Below are positions 1 through 8,137 of a stretch of 64,000 nt of DNA, in pieces (within the stretch, counting starts at the first letter, position 1; each line of letters begins with the position of its first letter). The translations under genes and the position numbers were made by a program. The notes beneath the pieces were generated by a model that was given only the letters and a program-made list of their open reading frames with translations, did no database searches and was not told the DNA's origin. Source of the DNA: Nevskia sp035651715 (GTDB taxonomy: Bacteria; Pseudomonadota; Gammaproteobacteria; Nevskiales; Nevskiaceae); assembly GCA_035651715.1 (NCBI GenBank), contig DASRFD010000045.1:44596-108595 (forward strand). The letters run 5' to 3'.

Positions 1-724
1 GCGCGCCGCCGCCGCGCGATTCCGGCTCCATCACGTCGAGGTAGCCGCGCAGCACCGTCAGCGGCGTGCGCAGCTCGTGCGAGGCGTTGGCGACGAAGTC
101 GCGGCGCGCCATCTCCAGCCGCTTCAGCTCGGAGATGTCGCGCACGATCATCAGCCGCTGGCCGTTGCCATACGGGATGATGCGGAACGACAGGATCACC
201 CCCGGGTTCAACGCCGAGGGCGCCTCGACGTCGGCGGAATAGTCGCCCCTGCCGAAGTATTCGGTGAAGGACGGGGCGCGCACCAGATTGGGCACGCGCA
301 GGCCGAGGTCCTGCGGCAGGCGCAGCCCCAGCAGCGCCTGGGCGGCGGCGTTGAACCAGACGATCTCGCCGTTGGGGCCCAGCACCACGGCGCCGTCCGG
401 CAGGGCCTCGGTCGACGCCTGGAATTCGGCCAGGATCGCGGCCAGCTTCTTCTTGCGCTTGCGGTTGCGCTTCTGCAGGTTGAGCAGGCCGTCGTAGACC
501 TCGCCCCAGGTGCCGCCGACGATGGGCAGCGCCACCTGCTTGGGGCGGTCGAGCCATTCGCGCAGCGCCGCGACGTGACGCACGTGCAGCAGCAGGCGCA
601 GGCCCAGCCCCAGGGCCGCACCGGCCCAGCCCAGGTTGAAACGGCTGCCGACCAGTCCGGCCAGCAGCGCCCACAGAACCGCCTTGATCAGCTCCCGGAC
701 GAAGACTGGTGAAGGCGGCGGCAC
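1..724 (-). CDS. phoR: Phosphate regulon sensor histidine kinase PhoR, C-terminus cut by window edge
   Basis: Membrane sensor kinase that phosphorylates PhoB when phosphate is limiting. Reading the minus strand from a GTG at 724-722 gives a continuous frame to the window edge (241 codons). It begins with two hydrophobic segments (about residues 14-28 and 32-47), then a basic linker (RNRKRKKK) and a PAS-like region (about 100-200). The H-box FVANASHELRTPLTVLRGY follows, with the phosphoacceptor His at 216. The ATP-binding domain lies outside the window. The GTG shares one base with the phoB TAG stop (TAGTG), so the pair is translationally coupled. Gene order and H-box make the call firm; only the catalytic half is unseen. 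Confidence 0.9.
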   Translation of the reverse strand, partial: MPPPSPVFVRELIKAVLWALLAGLVGSRFNLGWAGAALGLGLRLLLHVRHVAALREWLDRPKQVALPIVGGTWGEVYDGLLNLQKRNRKRKKKLAAILAEFQASTEALPDGAVVLGPNGEIVWFNAAAQALLGLRLPQDLGLRVPNLVRAPSFTEYFGRGDYSADVEAPSALNPGVILSFRIIPYGNGQRLMIVRDISELKRLEMARRDFVANASHELRTPLTVLRGYLDVMEPESRGGGA

Positions 725-1422
725 TACACCTTTTCCGAGAACCGGTAGCCGGTGCCGCGCACCGTCTGGATCATGGCGTCATAGCCATGAGGCGCCAGGG
801 CCTTGCGCAGGCGGCGGATGTGCACGTCGACGGTGCGCTCCTCGACGTAGACATTCTGGCCCCAGACGCGGTCCAGCACCTGTTCGCGGGTGTAGACCCG
901 CTCCGGATGACTGACGAAGAAATGCAGCAGCCGGTATTCGGTCGGCCCCAGCCGCACCGGCTCGCCCTTGGCGGTGACGCGCTGGCTGGCCGCATCGACC
1001 TGCAGCCCGGCCACCGCCAGCTGCTCCTCCTCGCCGCCCGGCAGGGTGCGGCGCAGCACCGCCTGGATGCGGGCGGTCAGCTCGGGGAAGGAGAAGGGCT
1101 TGGAGACGTAGTCGTCGCAGCCGACATTGAGGCCGCGCACGGTGTCCTCTTCCTCGGCCCGCGCCGTGACCATGATGATCGGAATGTCCTTGGTCATCGC
1201 CCCGGACTTCAGCTCGCGGGTGAACTCGATGCCGGACACGCCGGGCATCATCCAGTCGAGCAGGATCAGGTCGGGCCGCGACTCCGCGATGCGCAACCGC
1301 GCTTCGGGCACGTCGCCGGCGAGGCTGATGCGGAACTCCGCGCGCTCCAGCGCGAAGCGCAGCATGTCGCGGATCGGAGCCTCGTCCTCTACCACCAGTA
1401 TTCGCTTGTTTTGCATGCCCAT
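724..1422 (-). CDS. phoB: Phosphate regulon response regulator PhoB
   Basis: OmpR/PhoB-family response regulator of 232 residues that binds Pho boxes and activates phosphate-starvation genes. The receiver domain has the acidic pocket (VVEDEAP), the phosphoacceptor Asp at about 56 in LILLDWMMPG, and the conserved Lys at about 108 (VSKPFS). The C-terminal winged-helix domain contains PTEYRLLHFFVSHPERVYTR and the recognition region RTVDVHIRRLRKAL. The ATG at 1422 was used; an in-frame ATG two codons later is also possible. It is followed by phoR with a one-base overlap. A Pho-box-like direct repeat about 40 bases upstream suggests autoregulation. Confidence 0.95.
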   Translation of the reverse strand: MGMQNKRILVVEDEAPIRDMLRFALERAEFRISLAGDVPEARLRIAESRPDLILLDWMMPGVSGIEFTRELKSGAMTKDIPIIMVTARAEEEDTVRGLNVGCDDYVSKPFSFPELTARIQAVLRRTLPGGEEEQLAVAGLQVDAASQRVTAKGEPVRLGPTEYRLLHFFVSHPERVYTREQVLDRVWGQNVYVEERTVDVHIRRLRKALAPHGYDAMIQTVRGTGYRFSEKV

Positions 1423-1461
1423 AGCCGATTAAACGCCACAAATCAGGCTATAAGCAAGACG

Positions 1462-1479
1462 TTACAAAGATTTGACAAA
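1462..1479 (-). promoter_or_regulatory. Candidate Pho box upstream of phoB
   Basis: On the phoB strand the sequence TTTGTCA-AATC-TTTGTAA forms two 7-base direct repeats 11 bases apart, the geometry of a Pho box (consensus CTGTCAT, N4, CTGTCAT). It ends about 40 bases before the phoB start codon, suitable for autoregulation. A second 7-4-7 repeat, CTGTCAC-AAAA-CCGTCAA, lies at 1503-1520 on the opposite strand. The match is by eye, and both halves deviate from the consensus in the first three bases. Confidence 0.5.
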
Positions 1480-1528
1480 GCGGCGCCTCAAGCCCGGCGC
1501 CGCTGTCACAAAACCGTCAAATTGCAGG

Positions 1529-2650
1529 TTACAGGCGGCGCATCACCACGCTGCCGGCCGAATAGCCCGCTCCGAAGGCGCAGAGCACGCCCACCTCCCC
1601 GGCCTTCAGGTCCGCGTGGTATTTGTGGAAGGCGATGACCGAGCCGGCCGAACTGGTGTTGGCGTATTCGTCCAGGATCACCGGCGCATCCTCGGCGGAC
1701 GGTTCGTGGCCCAGCACCCGCTTGGCGATCAGCTGGTTCATGCTCAGGTTGGCCTGGTGCAGCCAGAAGCGGCGCACGCTGTGCGGGTCCACGCCCAGGT
1801 CGCCGAGGTGGGCGGTGAGCAGCTCCGACACCATCGGCACCACTTCCTTGAACACCTTGCGCCCTTCCTGGTGGAACAGCACGTCGTCCCAGGGGCGCGG
1901 CGGCTGCTCGGAGGCGTTGAGGAAGCCGAAGTTGTTGCGGATATTGTTGGAGAACTGGGTCTGCAGGCGCGTGCCCAGCACCTCGAAGCGGTCGCTGCTG
2001 GCGGACTCCTCCAGCGGCTCGACCAGCAGCGCCGTAGCGGCATCGCCGAAGATGAAGTGGCAGTCGCGGTTGCGGAAGTTGAGGTGGCCGGTGCAGATCT
2101 CCGGGCTCACCACCAGGGCGGCGCGGGCCGAGCCCTGGCGCACCGCGTCCACCGCCGCCTGCACGCCGAACGCCGCCGAGGCGCAGGCCACGTTCATGTC
2201 GTAGGCATAGCCACCGGCGCCGAGATACTGCTGCACCTCCACCGCGATCGCCGGATACGGGCGCTGCAGGTTGGAGCAGGCCACCAGCACCGCGTCGACG
2301 TCCGCGGCCTTGCGGCCGGCGCGCTCCAGAGCCTGCCTGGCCGCGGCGATGCCCATCTCCGCCAGCAGCGACGGCTCGTCGTCGCCGCGCGTACGGATCT
2401 GCGGGCGCATCACCCGGGGATCGAGCACACCGGCCTTGTTGACGCTGTAGCGCGCCTTGATGCCGGAAGCCTTGACGATGAATTCGCTGCTCGACGGGGC
2501 CAGCGGCTGGACCGCGCCGGCGGCGATGGCGGTGGCGTTGGCGGCGTTGAAATCCTCGACGTACTGGTTGAAGGAGGCCACCAGCTCGTCGTTGGAGATG
2601 GATTCAGACGGCGTGAACAGGCCACTGCCGCTGATGCAGACTCTTTTCAT
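1529..2650 (-). CDS. Beta-ketoacyl-ACP synthase III (FabH-like) family protein
   Basis: Thiolase-fold condensing enzyme of 373 residues, longer than housekeeping FabH (about 317). The KAS III triad is visible: Cys156 in NVACASAAFG, His298 in RFWLHQANLSMN and Asn331 in EYANTSSAGS. The Cys-His-Asn set means it should condense an acyl-CoA or acyl-ACP with malonyl-ACP. The C-terminal CAFGAGYSAGSVV is typical of the fold. It resembles the longer FabH paralogs of pseudomonads and shewanellae, which prime fatty-acid synthesis from medium-chain acyl substrates; the exact substrate cannot be read here. No other fatty-acid gene is adjacent. The start is an ATG at 2650. Confidence 0.85.
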   Translation of the reverse strand: MKRVCISGSGLFTPSESISNDELVASFNQYVEDFNAANATAIAAGAVQPLAPSSSEFIVKASGIKARYSVNKAGVLDPRVMRPQIRTRGDDEPSLLAEMGIAAARQALERAGRKAADVDAVLVACSNLQRPYPAIAVEVQQYLGAGGYAYDMNVACASAAFGVQAAVDAVRQGSARAALVVSPEICTGHLNFRNRDCHFIFGDAATALLVEPLEESASSDRFEVLGTRLQTQFSNNIRNNFGFLNASEQPPRPWDDVLFHQEGRKVFKEVVPMVSELLTAHLGDLGVDPHSVRRFWLHQANLSMNQLIAKRVLGHEPSAEDAPVILDEYANTSSAGSVIAFHKYHADLKAGEVGVLCAFGAGYSAGSVVMRRL

Positions 2651-2720
2651 TGCTTTGCTCTGTCGTTTTGAACGCCAGTTTAACCCTAAACGGCCCCCTG
2701 CCCAGCCCGTGCCGCAAGGG

Positions 2721-2750
2721 GCAGGGAAAGCGCAAAGCAGCTTTCCCTGC
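2721..2750. terminator. Perfect 10-bp hairpin between two minus-strand genes
   Basis: GCAGGGAAAG (2721-2730) and CTTTCCCTGC (2741-2750) form a perfect 10-bp stem with a 10-base loop. It lies 30 bases beyond the stop of the alpha/beta hydrolase gene and upstream of the KAS III gene. There is no U-tract on the transcribed strand, so it may be a weak terminator or an mRNA 3' stabiliser. A second 8-bp stem (2696-2703 with 2719-2726) partly competes with it. Confidence 0.45.
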
Positions 2751-2779
2751 GAGCGGCTTCAAGATTGCTTTTGACGAGA

Positions 2780-4195
2780 TCAGGGCCGCGCCCAGCCGGC
2801 CCCTGCCATGGCTCCCTCGATGCAACGCTCCACCCCGGGCTCGCCGCGGAAGGTCAGGTGACCGCCCTGATACCACTCCACCGGCCGGTTCCAGTGGCGC
2901 GACAGGCGCAGGGGCTGGTCCGGCGGCACCACCCGGTCGGCGGTGCCGGCGAACAGGTGCAGACGCTCCCCCGGCAGCTGCGGCGCCCGCGCCAGCGGCG
3001 AGACCACGTGCAGCAGGGTGCGCAGGCGCTGGTCGTCGAGGCCATGCGCGGCGAAGTAACGCTTGTGCGGCAGCGGCAGGTGGCCCCAGAGCAGCGGGAC
3101 GAAGTCGGCGACGGCGATGCCGGCGATGACGAAGTCCAGTCCCGGCTCGTGCGCCGCCAGCAGGCTGGCGTTGTAACCGCCGAGGCTGTAACCGAGCACG
3201 CCGATCCGCGCCGACGGGTCCTGGCTGCGGATCCAGGCGATGTGGCGGCGCAGGTCCCACAGTGCCTGGGTCTCGGCGTGCAGCAGGTCGAGCAGGTCGC
3301 CGTCGAGGAAATAGTCGCCGCTCTGCCAGCCGAGGCGGCGCGGGCCGTGCAGCGGCAGGATCGGCATCAGCAGGTTGAGGCCGAGCTGCTGGTGCAGCAT
3401 CTTCGGCTCGAACAGGCGGAAGTCGGCCAGCGGCCAGCCCATGCGGTAGCCGTGGATGCACAGCAGCCAGTTCCGCCCCGGCTGGTCGTGGCGCAGCATC
3501 CAGGCGGCGCACTCGCGGTTGCGCTCGTGGCTGGCCCAGCGATCGGCGCCGGGCAAGGCCGGGTCGGGGATGAAGCCGCTGGGGAAGCGCAGCCGCTGGT
3601 ACTCCACTCCGACCGCGCGCGCCGCCTTCTGCCGCACCGTCTCCGGCGCCGCCGGCGCCTGGTGGAATGCCGCCGGGTTGTCGAGCCAGCCGCGCGCGCG
3701 CAGCACCTCCTCCAGCTTCGCCGCCTCGTCGCACATGCGCTCGGCCAGGTCGCCGGCCGGCGACTTGGCCATGGCCACGAAGTAACCGGTCAGCGCCTCG
3801 TCGAGCGCGGCCTTGGCGAACACCCATCCTTCCATCGGCGGCGGTGGCGCGCCCTCGGCGCGCTCGGCGTAGTACAGCGCGCTGCGGCCGGCGACGAAGT
3901 ACGAGGCCACCGACAGCGCCAGGGCGACGACCGCGGCGCCGAAGCTGCCGGTCCATGCGGCCGGCAGCCAGAACAACGCGCCCAGCAGGGCGCCCAGGGC
4001 CATGTACTGGGTCTGCTTGCCCGGCTCATGCCACAGCAGCACCGACACGCCGCTGGGCAGCAACAACAGGCCCGGCAGCAGCCCCCAGACCAGCCAGCCG
4101 GCACCGTGCGCGGCCAGCAGCCACCACAGGCCTCCGGCGATCGGCACGAGGCTCAGCAGGTCGTAATGCCGCGGCGGTCGGGATTCCATGCTCAT
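2780..4195 (-). CDS. Alpha/beta hydrolase with N-terminal membrane segments
   Basis: Predicted serine hydrolase of about 471 residues. The first 110 residues are hydrophobic, with about four membrane-spanning stretches. The hydrolase domain carries CIHGYRMGW (oxyanion region), the nucleophile elbow GVLGYSLGGYNAS, a likely catalytic Asp in FAGTADRVVPP and a His in QGGHLTFRG, all in canonical order. The frame is open further upstream from a TTG at 4219, but ATGs at 4195 and 4189 are better candidates; none has a strong ribosome-binding site. The substrate is unknown. The neighbours (KAS III-like enzyme, small membrane protein) hint at lipid chemistry, but that is only context. Confidence 0.8.
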   Translation of the reverse strand: MSMESRPPRHYDLLSLVPIAGGLWWLLAAHGAGWLVWGLLPGLLLLPSGVSVLLWHEPGKQTQYMALGALLGALFWLPAAWTGSFGAAVVALALSVASYFVAGRSALYYAERAEGAPPPPMEGWVFAKAALDEALTGYFVAMAKSPAGDLAERMCDEAAKLEEVLRARGWLDNPAAFHQAPAAPETVRQKAARAVGVEYQRLRFPSGFIPDPALPGADRWASHERNRECAAWMLRHDQPGRNWLLCIHGYRMGWPLADFRLFEPKMLHQQLGLNLLMPILPLHGPRRLGWQSGDYFLDGDLLDLLHAETQALWDLRRHIAWIRSQDPSARIGVLGYSLGGYNASLLAAHEPGLDFVIAGIAVADFVPLLWGHLPLPHKRYFAAHGLDDQRLRTLLHVVSPLARAPQLPGERLHLFAGTADRVVPPDQPLRLSRHWNRPVEWYQGGHLTFRGEPGVERCIEGAMAGAGWARP

Positions 4196-4268
4196 TGTTC
4201 TTGTCGGACAGCGGCTCAAGGCGAAAGTCCGGTCCGCCCGGGCGGACGGCGGACGGGGTCCGTCTGCT

Positions 4269-4565
4269 TTACCCCTGCAGCCGGGAATAGACGATCAGGA
4301 ACAGGCAAGGCGCCGCCAGCGCCAGCGCAATCTGCGCCGGCCAGTTCCAGCGGCGCCGCTTCCACAGGCCATAGGTGGCGGCGCCGGCGATCAGCGCCAG
4401 GGCCAGGAAGCAGCCCGACACCACCAGCAACCCGGGGAAGCCGCGCTGCATCGCCGGCTCGCTGCCGCGGTACAGCGCGAAAACCAGGCAGACATAGCTC
4501 ACCGCCACGGTCATGGCTGCGCCGAGGGCCGCCAGCGCGGCATCCAGAACAAGCAGGTATTTCAC
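4269..4565 (-). CDS. Small hydrophobic membrane protein, function unknown
   Basis: A 98-residue protein starting at GTG 4565-4563. Three hydrophobic segments (about residues 3-30, 44-65 and 74-93) are separated by short charged loops, including LYRGSEPAMQRG and WKRRRWNW, so it should be an inner-membrane protein with three helices. I do not recognise the family. It lies between the alpha/beta hydrolase gene and another small minus-strand gene and may be cotranscribed with both. The hydrophobic pattern with positively charged loops supports a real gene over a chance frame. Confidence 0.6.
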   Translation of the reverse strand: MKYLLVLDAALAALGAAMTVAVSYVCLVFALYRGSEPAMQRGFPGLLVVSGCFLALALIAGAATYGLWKRRRWNWPAQIALALAAPCLFLIVYSRLQG

Positions 4566-4572
4566 GTCGTCT

Positions 4573-4875
4573 TCAGCTTCTACGGTGGATGCCCGGCAGC
4601 AGCCTGAGGAGCGGGAACAGCTCCTTCGCCACCTTGGGCTGGGTCATGCTGGCGCGCACCAGCAAGGTGGTGAAGCCGCGCAGGATCCGGTCGCGGCTCT
4701 CGAACACGCTGCCGACCATGGGGATGCGGCGGTCGTTCATCACCGTCACCGCGTCCTCCGGCGTCTCGCCGAAGTTGAAGCGCACGGTCATGCGCACCTC
4801 CAGCGGCTCCTGCGCGCGGCGGCGGCGCTCGCGGGCTTTGGCTAAGATGCTTTTCGGCTTCTGCGCCTTCTTCAC
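4573..4875 (-). CDS. Small basic protein, unknown function
   Basis: Predicted 100-residue protein starting at GTG 4875-4873, preceded by GGAG about seven bases upstream. The N-terminus is strongly basic (KKAQKPKSILAKARERRRRA). The rest reads as an ordinary folded protein with MTVRFNFGETPEDAVTV and MVGSVFESRDRILRGF. It lies seven bases before GTG 4565 of the small membrane protein and is divergent from the esterase-like gene at 4888, with only 12 bases between the two start codons. I do not recognise the family. The frame stays open further upstream, but that part lies antisense to the 4888 gene. Confidence 0.55.
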   Translation of the reverse strand: MKKAQKPKSILAKARERRRRAQEPLEVRMTVRFNFGETPEDAVTVMNDRRIPMVGSVFESRDRILRGFTTLLVRASMTQPKVAKELFPLLRLLPGIHRRS

Positions 4876-4887
4876 TCGCCCCGCTCC

Positions 4888-5397
4888 ATGACCATACCCG
4901 ATGCCCTGGTTTGCTTTGCCCACGGCAAAGAAAGCGGCCCCTGGGGGACCAAGATCACGCACCTGGCTGAAACGGCGAAACGCCACGGCTGCGCGGTGCT
5001 GAGCCCGGATTATAGCCACACCCACGACGCCCGGGCCCGGGTGGCCCAGCTGCTCGAGCTGGCGCCCCGGGCCGGCACCCTGGTGCTGGTCGGCTCCAGC
5101 ATGGGCGGCTACGTCTCGGCCATGGCCTGCGCCGCCCTCAAGCCCCGCGCCCTGCTGCTGATCGCCCCGGCGCTCTACTTCCCCGGCCTCGACGCGGAGC
5201 CCGAAGGCGTTCCCGGGCTGTGCAGCGTGGTGCACGGCTGGCACGACGAACTGGTGCCGGTGGAGCGCTCCATCCGCTTCGCCCGCACCCACAACGCCGC
5301 CCTGCACGTGCTGAACAGCGGCCATACGCTCAACGACCAGCTGCCGGCGCTGGAGCTGCTGTTCGACGACCTGCTGCGCCGCGCCCTGGGTCGATGA
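4888..5397 (+). CDS. Small alpha/beta hydrolase, YqiA-like esterase
   Basis: Compact 169-residue alpha/beta hydrolase. The catalytic triad is readable: Ser71 in LVLVGSSMGGY, Asp120 in HGWHDELVP and His146 in LNSGHTLND. Strand order and length fit the lidless YqiA/UPF0227-type esterases, which act on short-chain esters in vitro. An N-terminal FAHGKESGPWG supplies the oxyanion HG motif. The stop overlaps the start of the next gene (ATGA), indicating translational coupling. The physiological substrate is not evident. Confidence 0.8.
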   Translation: MTIPDALVCFAHGKESGPWGTKITHLAETAKRHGCAVLSPDYSHTHDARARVAQLLELAPRAGTLVLVGSSMGGYVSAMACAALKPRALLLIAPALYFPGLDAEPEGVPGLCSVVHGWHDELVPVERSIRFARTHNAALHVLNSGHTLNDQLPALELLFDDLLRRALGR

Positions 5398-5831
5398 GCG
5401 CGAATGCCGCCCGCGACGCCTGGGAAGCGGCCTACCGGCAGGCGGAGTACCGGGTGGGACTGCCCTCGGGCGGGCTGGTGCTGAAGGTCGGCGTGCACGA
5501 CGCGGAGAACGACCGGCGCCTGTGCCAGGAAGCGGGCGTGCAGGGCCGCTGGGCGATCGTCACGCCGTGCAATCCCGATTCGCGGCGCCTGCCGGACGCG
5601 GCGAACGCCGAACGGCTGATCGAGCTTGCCGCGATCGTCGCCAATCGCGAGCTGCGCTGCGTCGGCGCCGTCAACCGCGATCCGGCGGGACGATGGCCGG
5701 ACGAGCCCGGCGTCCTGCTGTGCGATCCGCCGCCCGGGTTGGCCGAGGAACTGGGCCGTCGCTTCGGGCAGAACGCGATCCTCGCCGCGGCGTTGGGCGA
5801 GGCGCCGCGCCTGGTGTGGCTGACCGATTGA
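5394..5831 (+). CDS. DUF3293 domain-containing protein
   Basis: Predicted 145-residue cytoplasmic protein whose ATG overlaps the TGA of the preceding esterase (ATGA). The pattern AYRQAEYRV near the N-terminus, then WAIVTPCNPDSR, an AA.R..L segment and a C-terminal GQNAILAAALGEAPRLVWL, is typical of DUF3293, a small family of unknown function. No signal peptide or membrane segment is visible. Coupling to the upstream hydrolase suggests joint expression. The family name is from recognition and was not searched. Confidence 0.75.
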   Translation: MSANAARDAWEAAYRQAEYRVGLPSGGLVLKVGVHDAENDRRLCQEAGVQGRWAIVTPCNPDSRRLPDAANAERLIELAAIVANRELRCVGAVNRDPAGRWPDEPGVLLCDPPPGLAEELGRRFGQNAILAAALGEAPRLVWLTD

Positions 5832-5834
5832 GGC

Positions 5835-6233
5835 TCAGCGGCCGCGCCTGCGCGCCGCCGCGGCGCTCTGGTACTGCCGCACCTGTTCCAGGCTGACGCT
5901 GCCGCTGTGGGCGGTATCAATGCGGTCGAAGTGCCGCACGAGGTAACCCCAGCCCGCCAGTTGCGCCTGCTCGCGCGTCACCTGGCCGGTGTGCTGGGTG
6001 TCGGCCGCCTCGAAACGGCGCTGGAGCTTGGCGTCCACCTGGCGGCGCAGCGCCTCGCCGGACGTCGGCGCCTCGCCCGAAGGATGACGGGCAGCGGGGG
6101 GCACGTAGGGATCGCCCAGTTCGCTCATGCCCGAGCGGCCGGACGGGGCCGTGTCTGCCGCATCGGCCACCGCCGGCCCCACGGCGAACGCCGCGATGAG
6201 GGCGAAGATCCGAGCCAAGCCGTTCCTGCGCAT
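5835..6233 (-). CDS. Exported EF-hand protein
   Basis: A 132-residue protein with an N-terminal signal peptide (MRRNGLARIFALIAAFAVG, cleavage likely near AVADA) and two EF-hand-like loops: DTQHTGQVTREQ at about residues 78-89 and DTAHSGSVSLEQ at about 103-114. Both keep the D-x-x-x-x-G-x-V/I-x-x-x-E/Q pattern but have Gln instead of Glu at position 12, so calcium binding may be weak. The start is ATG 6233 with a strong AAGGAGG ribosome-binding site. It is convergent with the DUF3293 gene, with three bases between the stops. The role is probably periplasmic and is unknown. Confidence 0.75.
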   Translation of the reverse strand: MRRNGLARIFALIAAFAVGPAVADAADTAPSGRSGMSELGDPYVPPAARHPSGEAPTSGEALRRQVDAKLQRRFEAADTQHTGQVTREQAQLAGWGYLVRHFDRIDTAHSGSVSLEQVRQYQSAAAARRRGR

Positions 6234-6243
6234 CCCCGCCTCC

Positions 6244-7794
6244 TTATTGCGCCAGAGCCGCGGCGTAGAACGCGGCCAGGTCCGCCTTTTCCAGCGGGCG
6301 CGAGCCGTCGTCGAGATAGGTCATGTGGCCGCCGAGATAGAAGCCGAAGCGCAGGCCCGGCTGCGTGCCCAGCCGCGCCAGGTCGAGCTGGGTCTGGTAG
6401 AACGGCGTCACCAGGTCGTGGTAGCCGTTGACCGAGAGGATCATCAGATCCGGGTTCTGCGCCAGGGCCGCGGCGAGATCGGGGACCACATCGGGCAGCG
6501 CCTTGCCGTCATGCCTGAAATCCCAGTTGTCGATCGCCGGCTCGCTGCCGAGGATGTAGGCCGAGGCGCTGCTGTAGTGCAGGAACTGCGGCAGGTAGTT
6601 GCGCAGCGCCTCGGCGAAGGGCTGGGAGATCACCACCGAAGAGGGGTCGCCCTGCTGCGCGGTGGCGCTGTTGCTCGCCACATGGACGCGGGCATCGTAG
6701 CCGCCCAGCCGGGTGTCGGCGATCAGCCCCGACTCGAAGGTCCCCGGGTCCAGGTCCGGATGCGCGCTCCACAGCGCCGGCGAAGCGCCGGTGTAGCCGG
6801 ACAGCTGGCTCGCCATCCCGGAGGACAGCGGCGTGCCGGACTGGATGTACGCCTGCGCCGCCGGCGCGTAGGTGCTCGAGGCGTAATCGCGCATCTGCTG
6901 GGCGTAGGCGGTCAGATCGGACGGCTCCGGGTTGTCCAGCTGGTAATAGGCGCCGACCAGGGCGTAGCTGGGCAGATAGCCGGCGCAGTTCACCGTGTTC
7001 GGATCGAGCACGGCGCAGTTGCTGTTGTAGTCCAGGATGGAGGATTGCAGCACCACCCCCTTCAGGCTCACGCCGGCGCTTTCCAGGTCGTCGGCCAGCA
7101 CGGCGCTGCGGGTGGTGCCGTAGGATTCGCCGAACAGGAACCTGGGCGAGGCGCCGCGCTGGTTCGCCGCGAGGTAGCGCATGACGAAGTCGCGGAACAC
7201 CGCGGCGTCGGCGTCCACGCCCCAGAAGCTGCTGTTGTGGTTGGGCGCGATCGCCTCCGACAAGCCGGCGCCGACGGCGTCGACGAACACCAGGTCGCTC
7301 AGGTCGAGCAGGCTGTCGGCATTGTCGACCAGGGGAAACGGCACCGCCGGCGTGGCGCTCGGCGCGCCGGAGACCAGGCGCTTGGGTCCGAACGAGCCCA
7401 GGTGCAGCCAGATGGTGGCGGAGCCGGGGCCGCCGTTATAGAAGAACGTCACCGGGCGCCGGACGGGATCGGCGCCGTCCTCGGTGTAGGCCACGTAGAA
7501 GAAGCTGGCCTCGGGCTGGTGGGTCACCGGGTCCGCTGCAATGAGGTGGCCGGCGGTGGCGGTGTAGTCGATGGTCTTGCCGCCGAGGACCAGGCTATGC
7601 CGGGTCGTGACCGAGGTTTCCTGCACGCCGGACAACGCGGCTCCGGGCTGCCCCGAATAGGCGACCGGATCGACGAAAGCGTCCGGCGGCACCGGCACCG
7701 GCGCGGCGGAGGAGCCGCCGCCCCCGCCGCAGGCGGCGAGCAGCACGGCGCACAAGTTCAGAAGCAGCGTCGAAGTCGGACGGCAGGCGTGCAT
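6244..7794 (-). CDS. Serine carboxypeptidase (peptidase S10-like) lipoprotein
   Basis: Predicted secreted lipoprotein of 516 residues from ATG 7794; an upstream ATG at 7824 would spoil the signal peptide. The signal sequence ends in the lipobox VLLAAC followed by a Gly/Ser stretch. The body has the S10 pattern: VTFFYNGGPGSATIW (oxyanion region), FLFGESYGTTRS with the nucleophilic Ser, an Asp in LSVNGYHDLVTPF and a His in YLGGHMTYLDDG. These enzymes remove C-terminal residues from peptides at acidic pH. Outer-membrane anchoring is inferred from the lipobox without an Asp at +2. The gene is ten bases from the EF-hand gene and runs on the same strand. Confidence 0.85.
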   Translation of the reverse strand: MHACRPTSTLLLNLCAVLLAACGGGGGSSAAPVPVPPDAFVDPVAYSGQPGAALSGVQETSVTTRHSLVLGGKTIDYTATAGHLIAADPVTHQPEASFFYVAYTEDGADPVRRPVTFFYNGGPGSATIWLHLGSFGPKRLVSGAPSATPAVPFPLVDNADSLLDLSDLVFVDAVGAGLSEAIAPNHNSSFWGVDADAAVFRDFVMRYLAANQRGASPRFLFGESYGTTRSAVLADDLESAGVSLKGVVLQSSILDYNSNCAVLDPNTVNCAGYLPSYALVGAYYQLDNPEPSDLTAYAQQMRDYASSTYAPAAQAYIQSGTPLSSGMASQLSGYTGASPALWSAHPDLDPGTFESGLIADTRLGGYDARVHVASNSATAQQGDPSSVVISQPFAEALRNYLPQFLHYSSASAYILGSEPAIDNWDFRHDGKALPDVVPDLAAALAQNPDLMILSVNGYHDLVTPFYQTQLDLARLGTQPGLRFGFYLGGHMTYLDDGSRPLEKADLAAFYAAALAQ

Positions 7795-7855
7795 TGCGGT
7801 TCCGAGCGGGCAAGGCTGGGCCATGCTACGCCTTCCGCAAGGGCTCTGCGAAGGC

Positions 7856-8137
7856 TCAGGCGGGCGGCTTGCGCTCGCTGTGGCCGAGGTCGCGCTGCGG
7901 CGCGACGCGGTCGCGGACCTTCTGCTTCAGCGCCGGCAGGTCGGGGAAGCCGCCATCCGCGGCGCGGTCGGCCAGCACCTCGCCGTTGAGGCGGACCAAG
8001 AACACCCCGCCCCGCCCCGGCCGCAGCGCGACTTCCTGCAGTTCGTCGCTGAAGGTGGTGAGCAGCTCCTGCGCCACCCAGCCGGCGCGCAGCAGCCAGC
8101 GGCACTGGGTGCAGTATTCGATCTCGACCCGGTTCAT
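7856..8137 (-). CDS. SelW/Rdx family thioredoxin-like protein
   Basis: A 93-residue protein of the SelT/SelW/SelH (Rdx) family. The N-terminal strand MNRVEIEYCTQCRW carries the redox motif C9-x-x-C12, where animal homologs often have CxxU. Later FLVRLNGEVLADRAADGGFP matches the family's conserved second half. The C-terminus adds about 15 charged residues. Its ATG overlaps the TGA of the upstream thioesterase (ATGA), so the two are translationally coupled. A thiol-disulfide redox role is known for the family but has no defined substrate in bacteria. Confidence 0.85.
   Translation of the reverse strand: MNRVEIEYCTQCRWLLRAGWVAQELLTTFSDELQEVALRPGRGGVFLVRLNGEVLADRAADGGFPDLPALKQKVRDRVAPQRDLGHSERKPPA

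Noticed and set aside
208..621. Cys/Arg/Thr-rich minus-strand frame inside phoR
   Set aside because: It is an out-of-frame shadow; the real phoR frame reads through the same DNA with H-box and PAS-like sequence.
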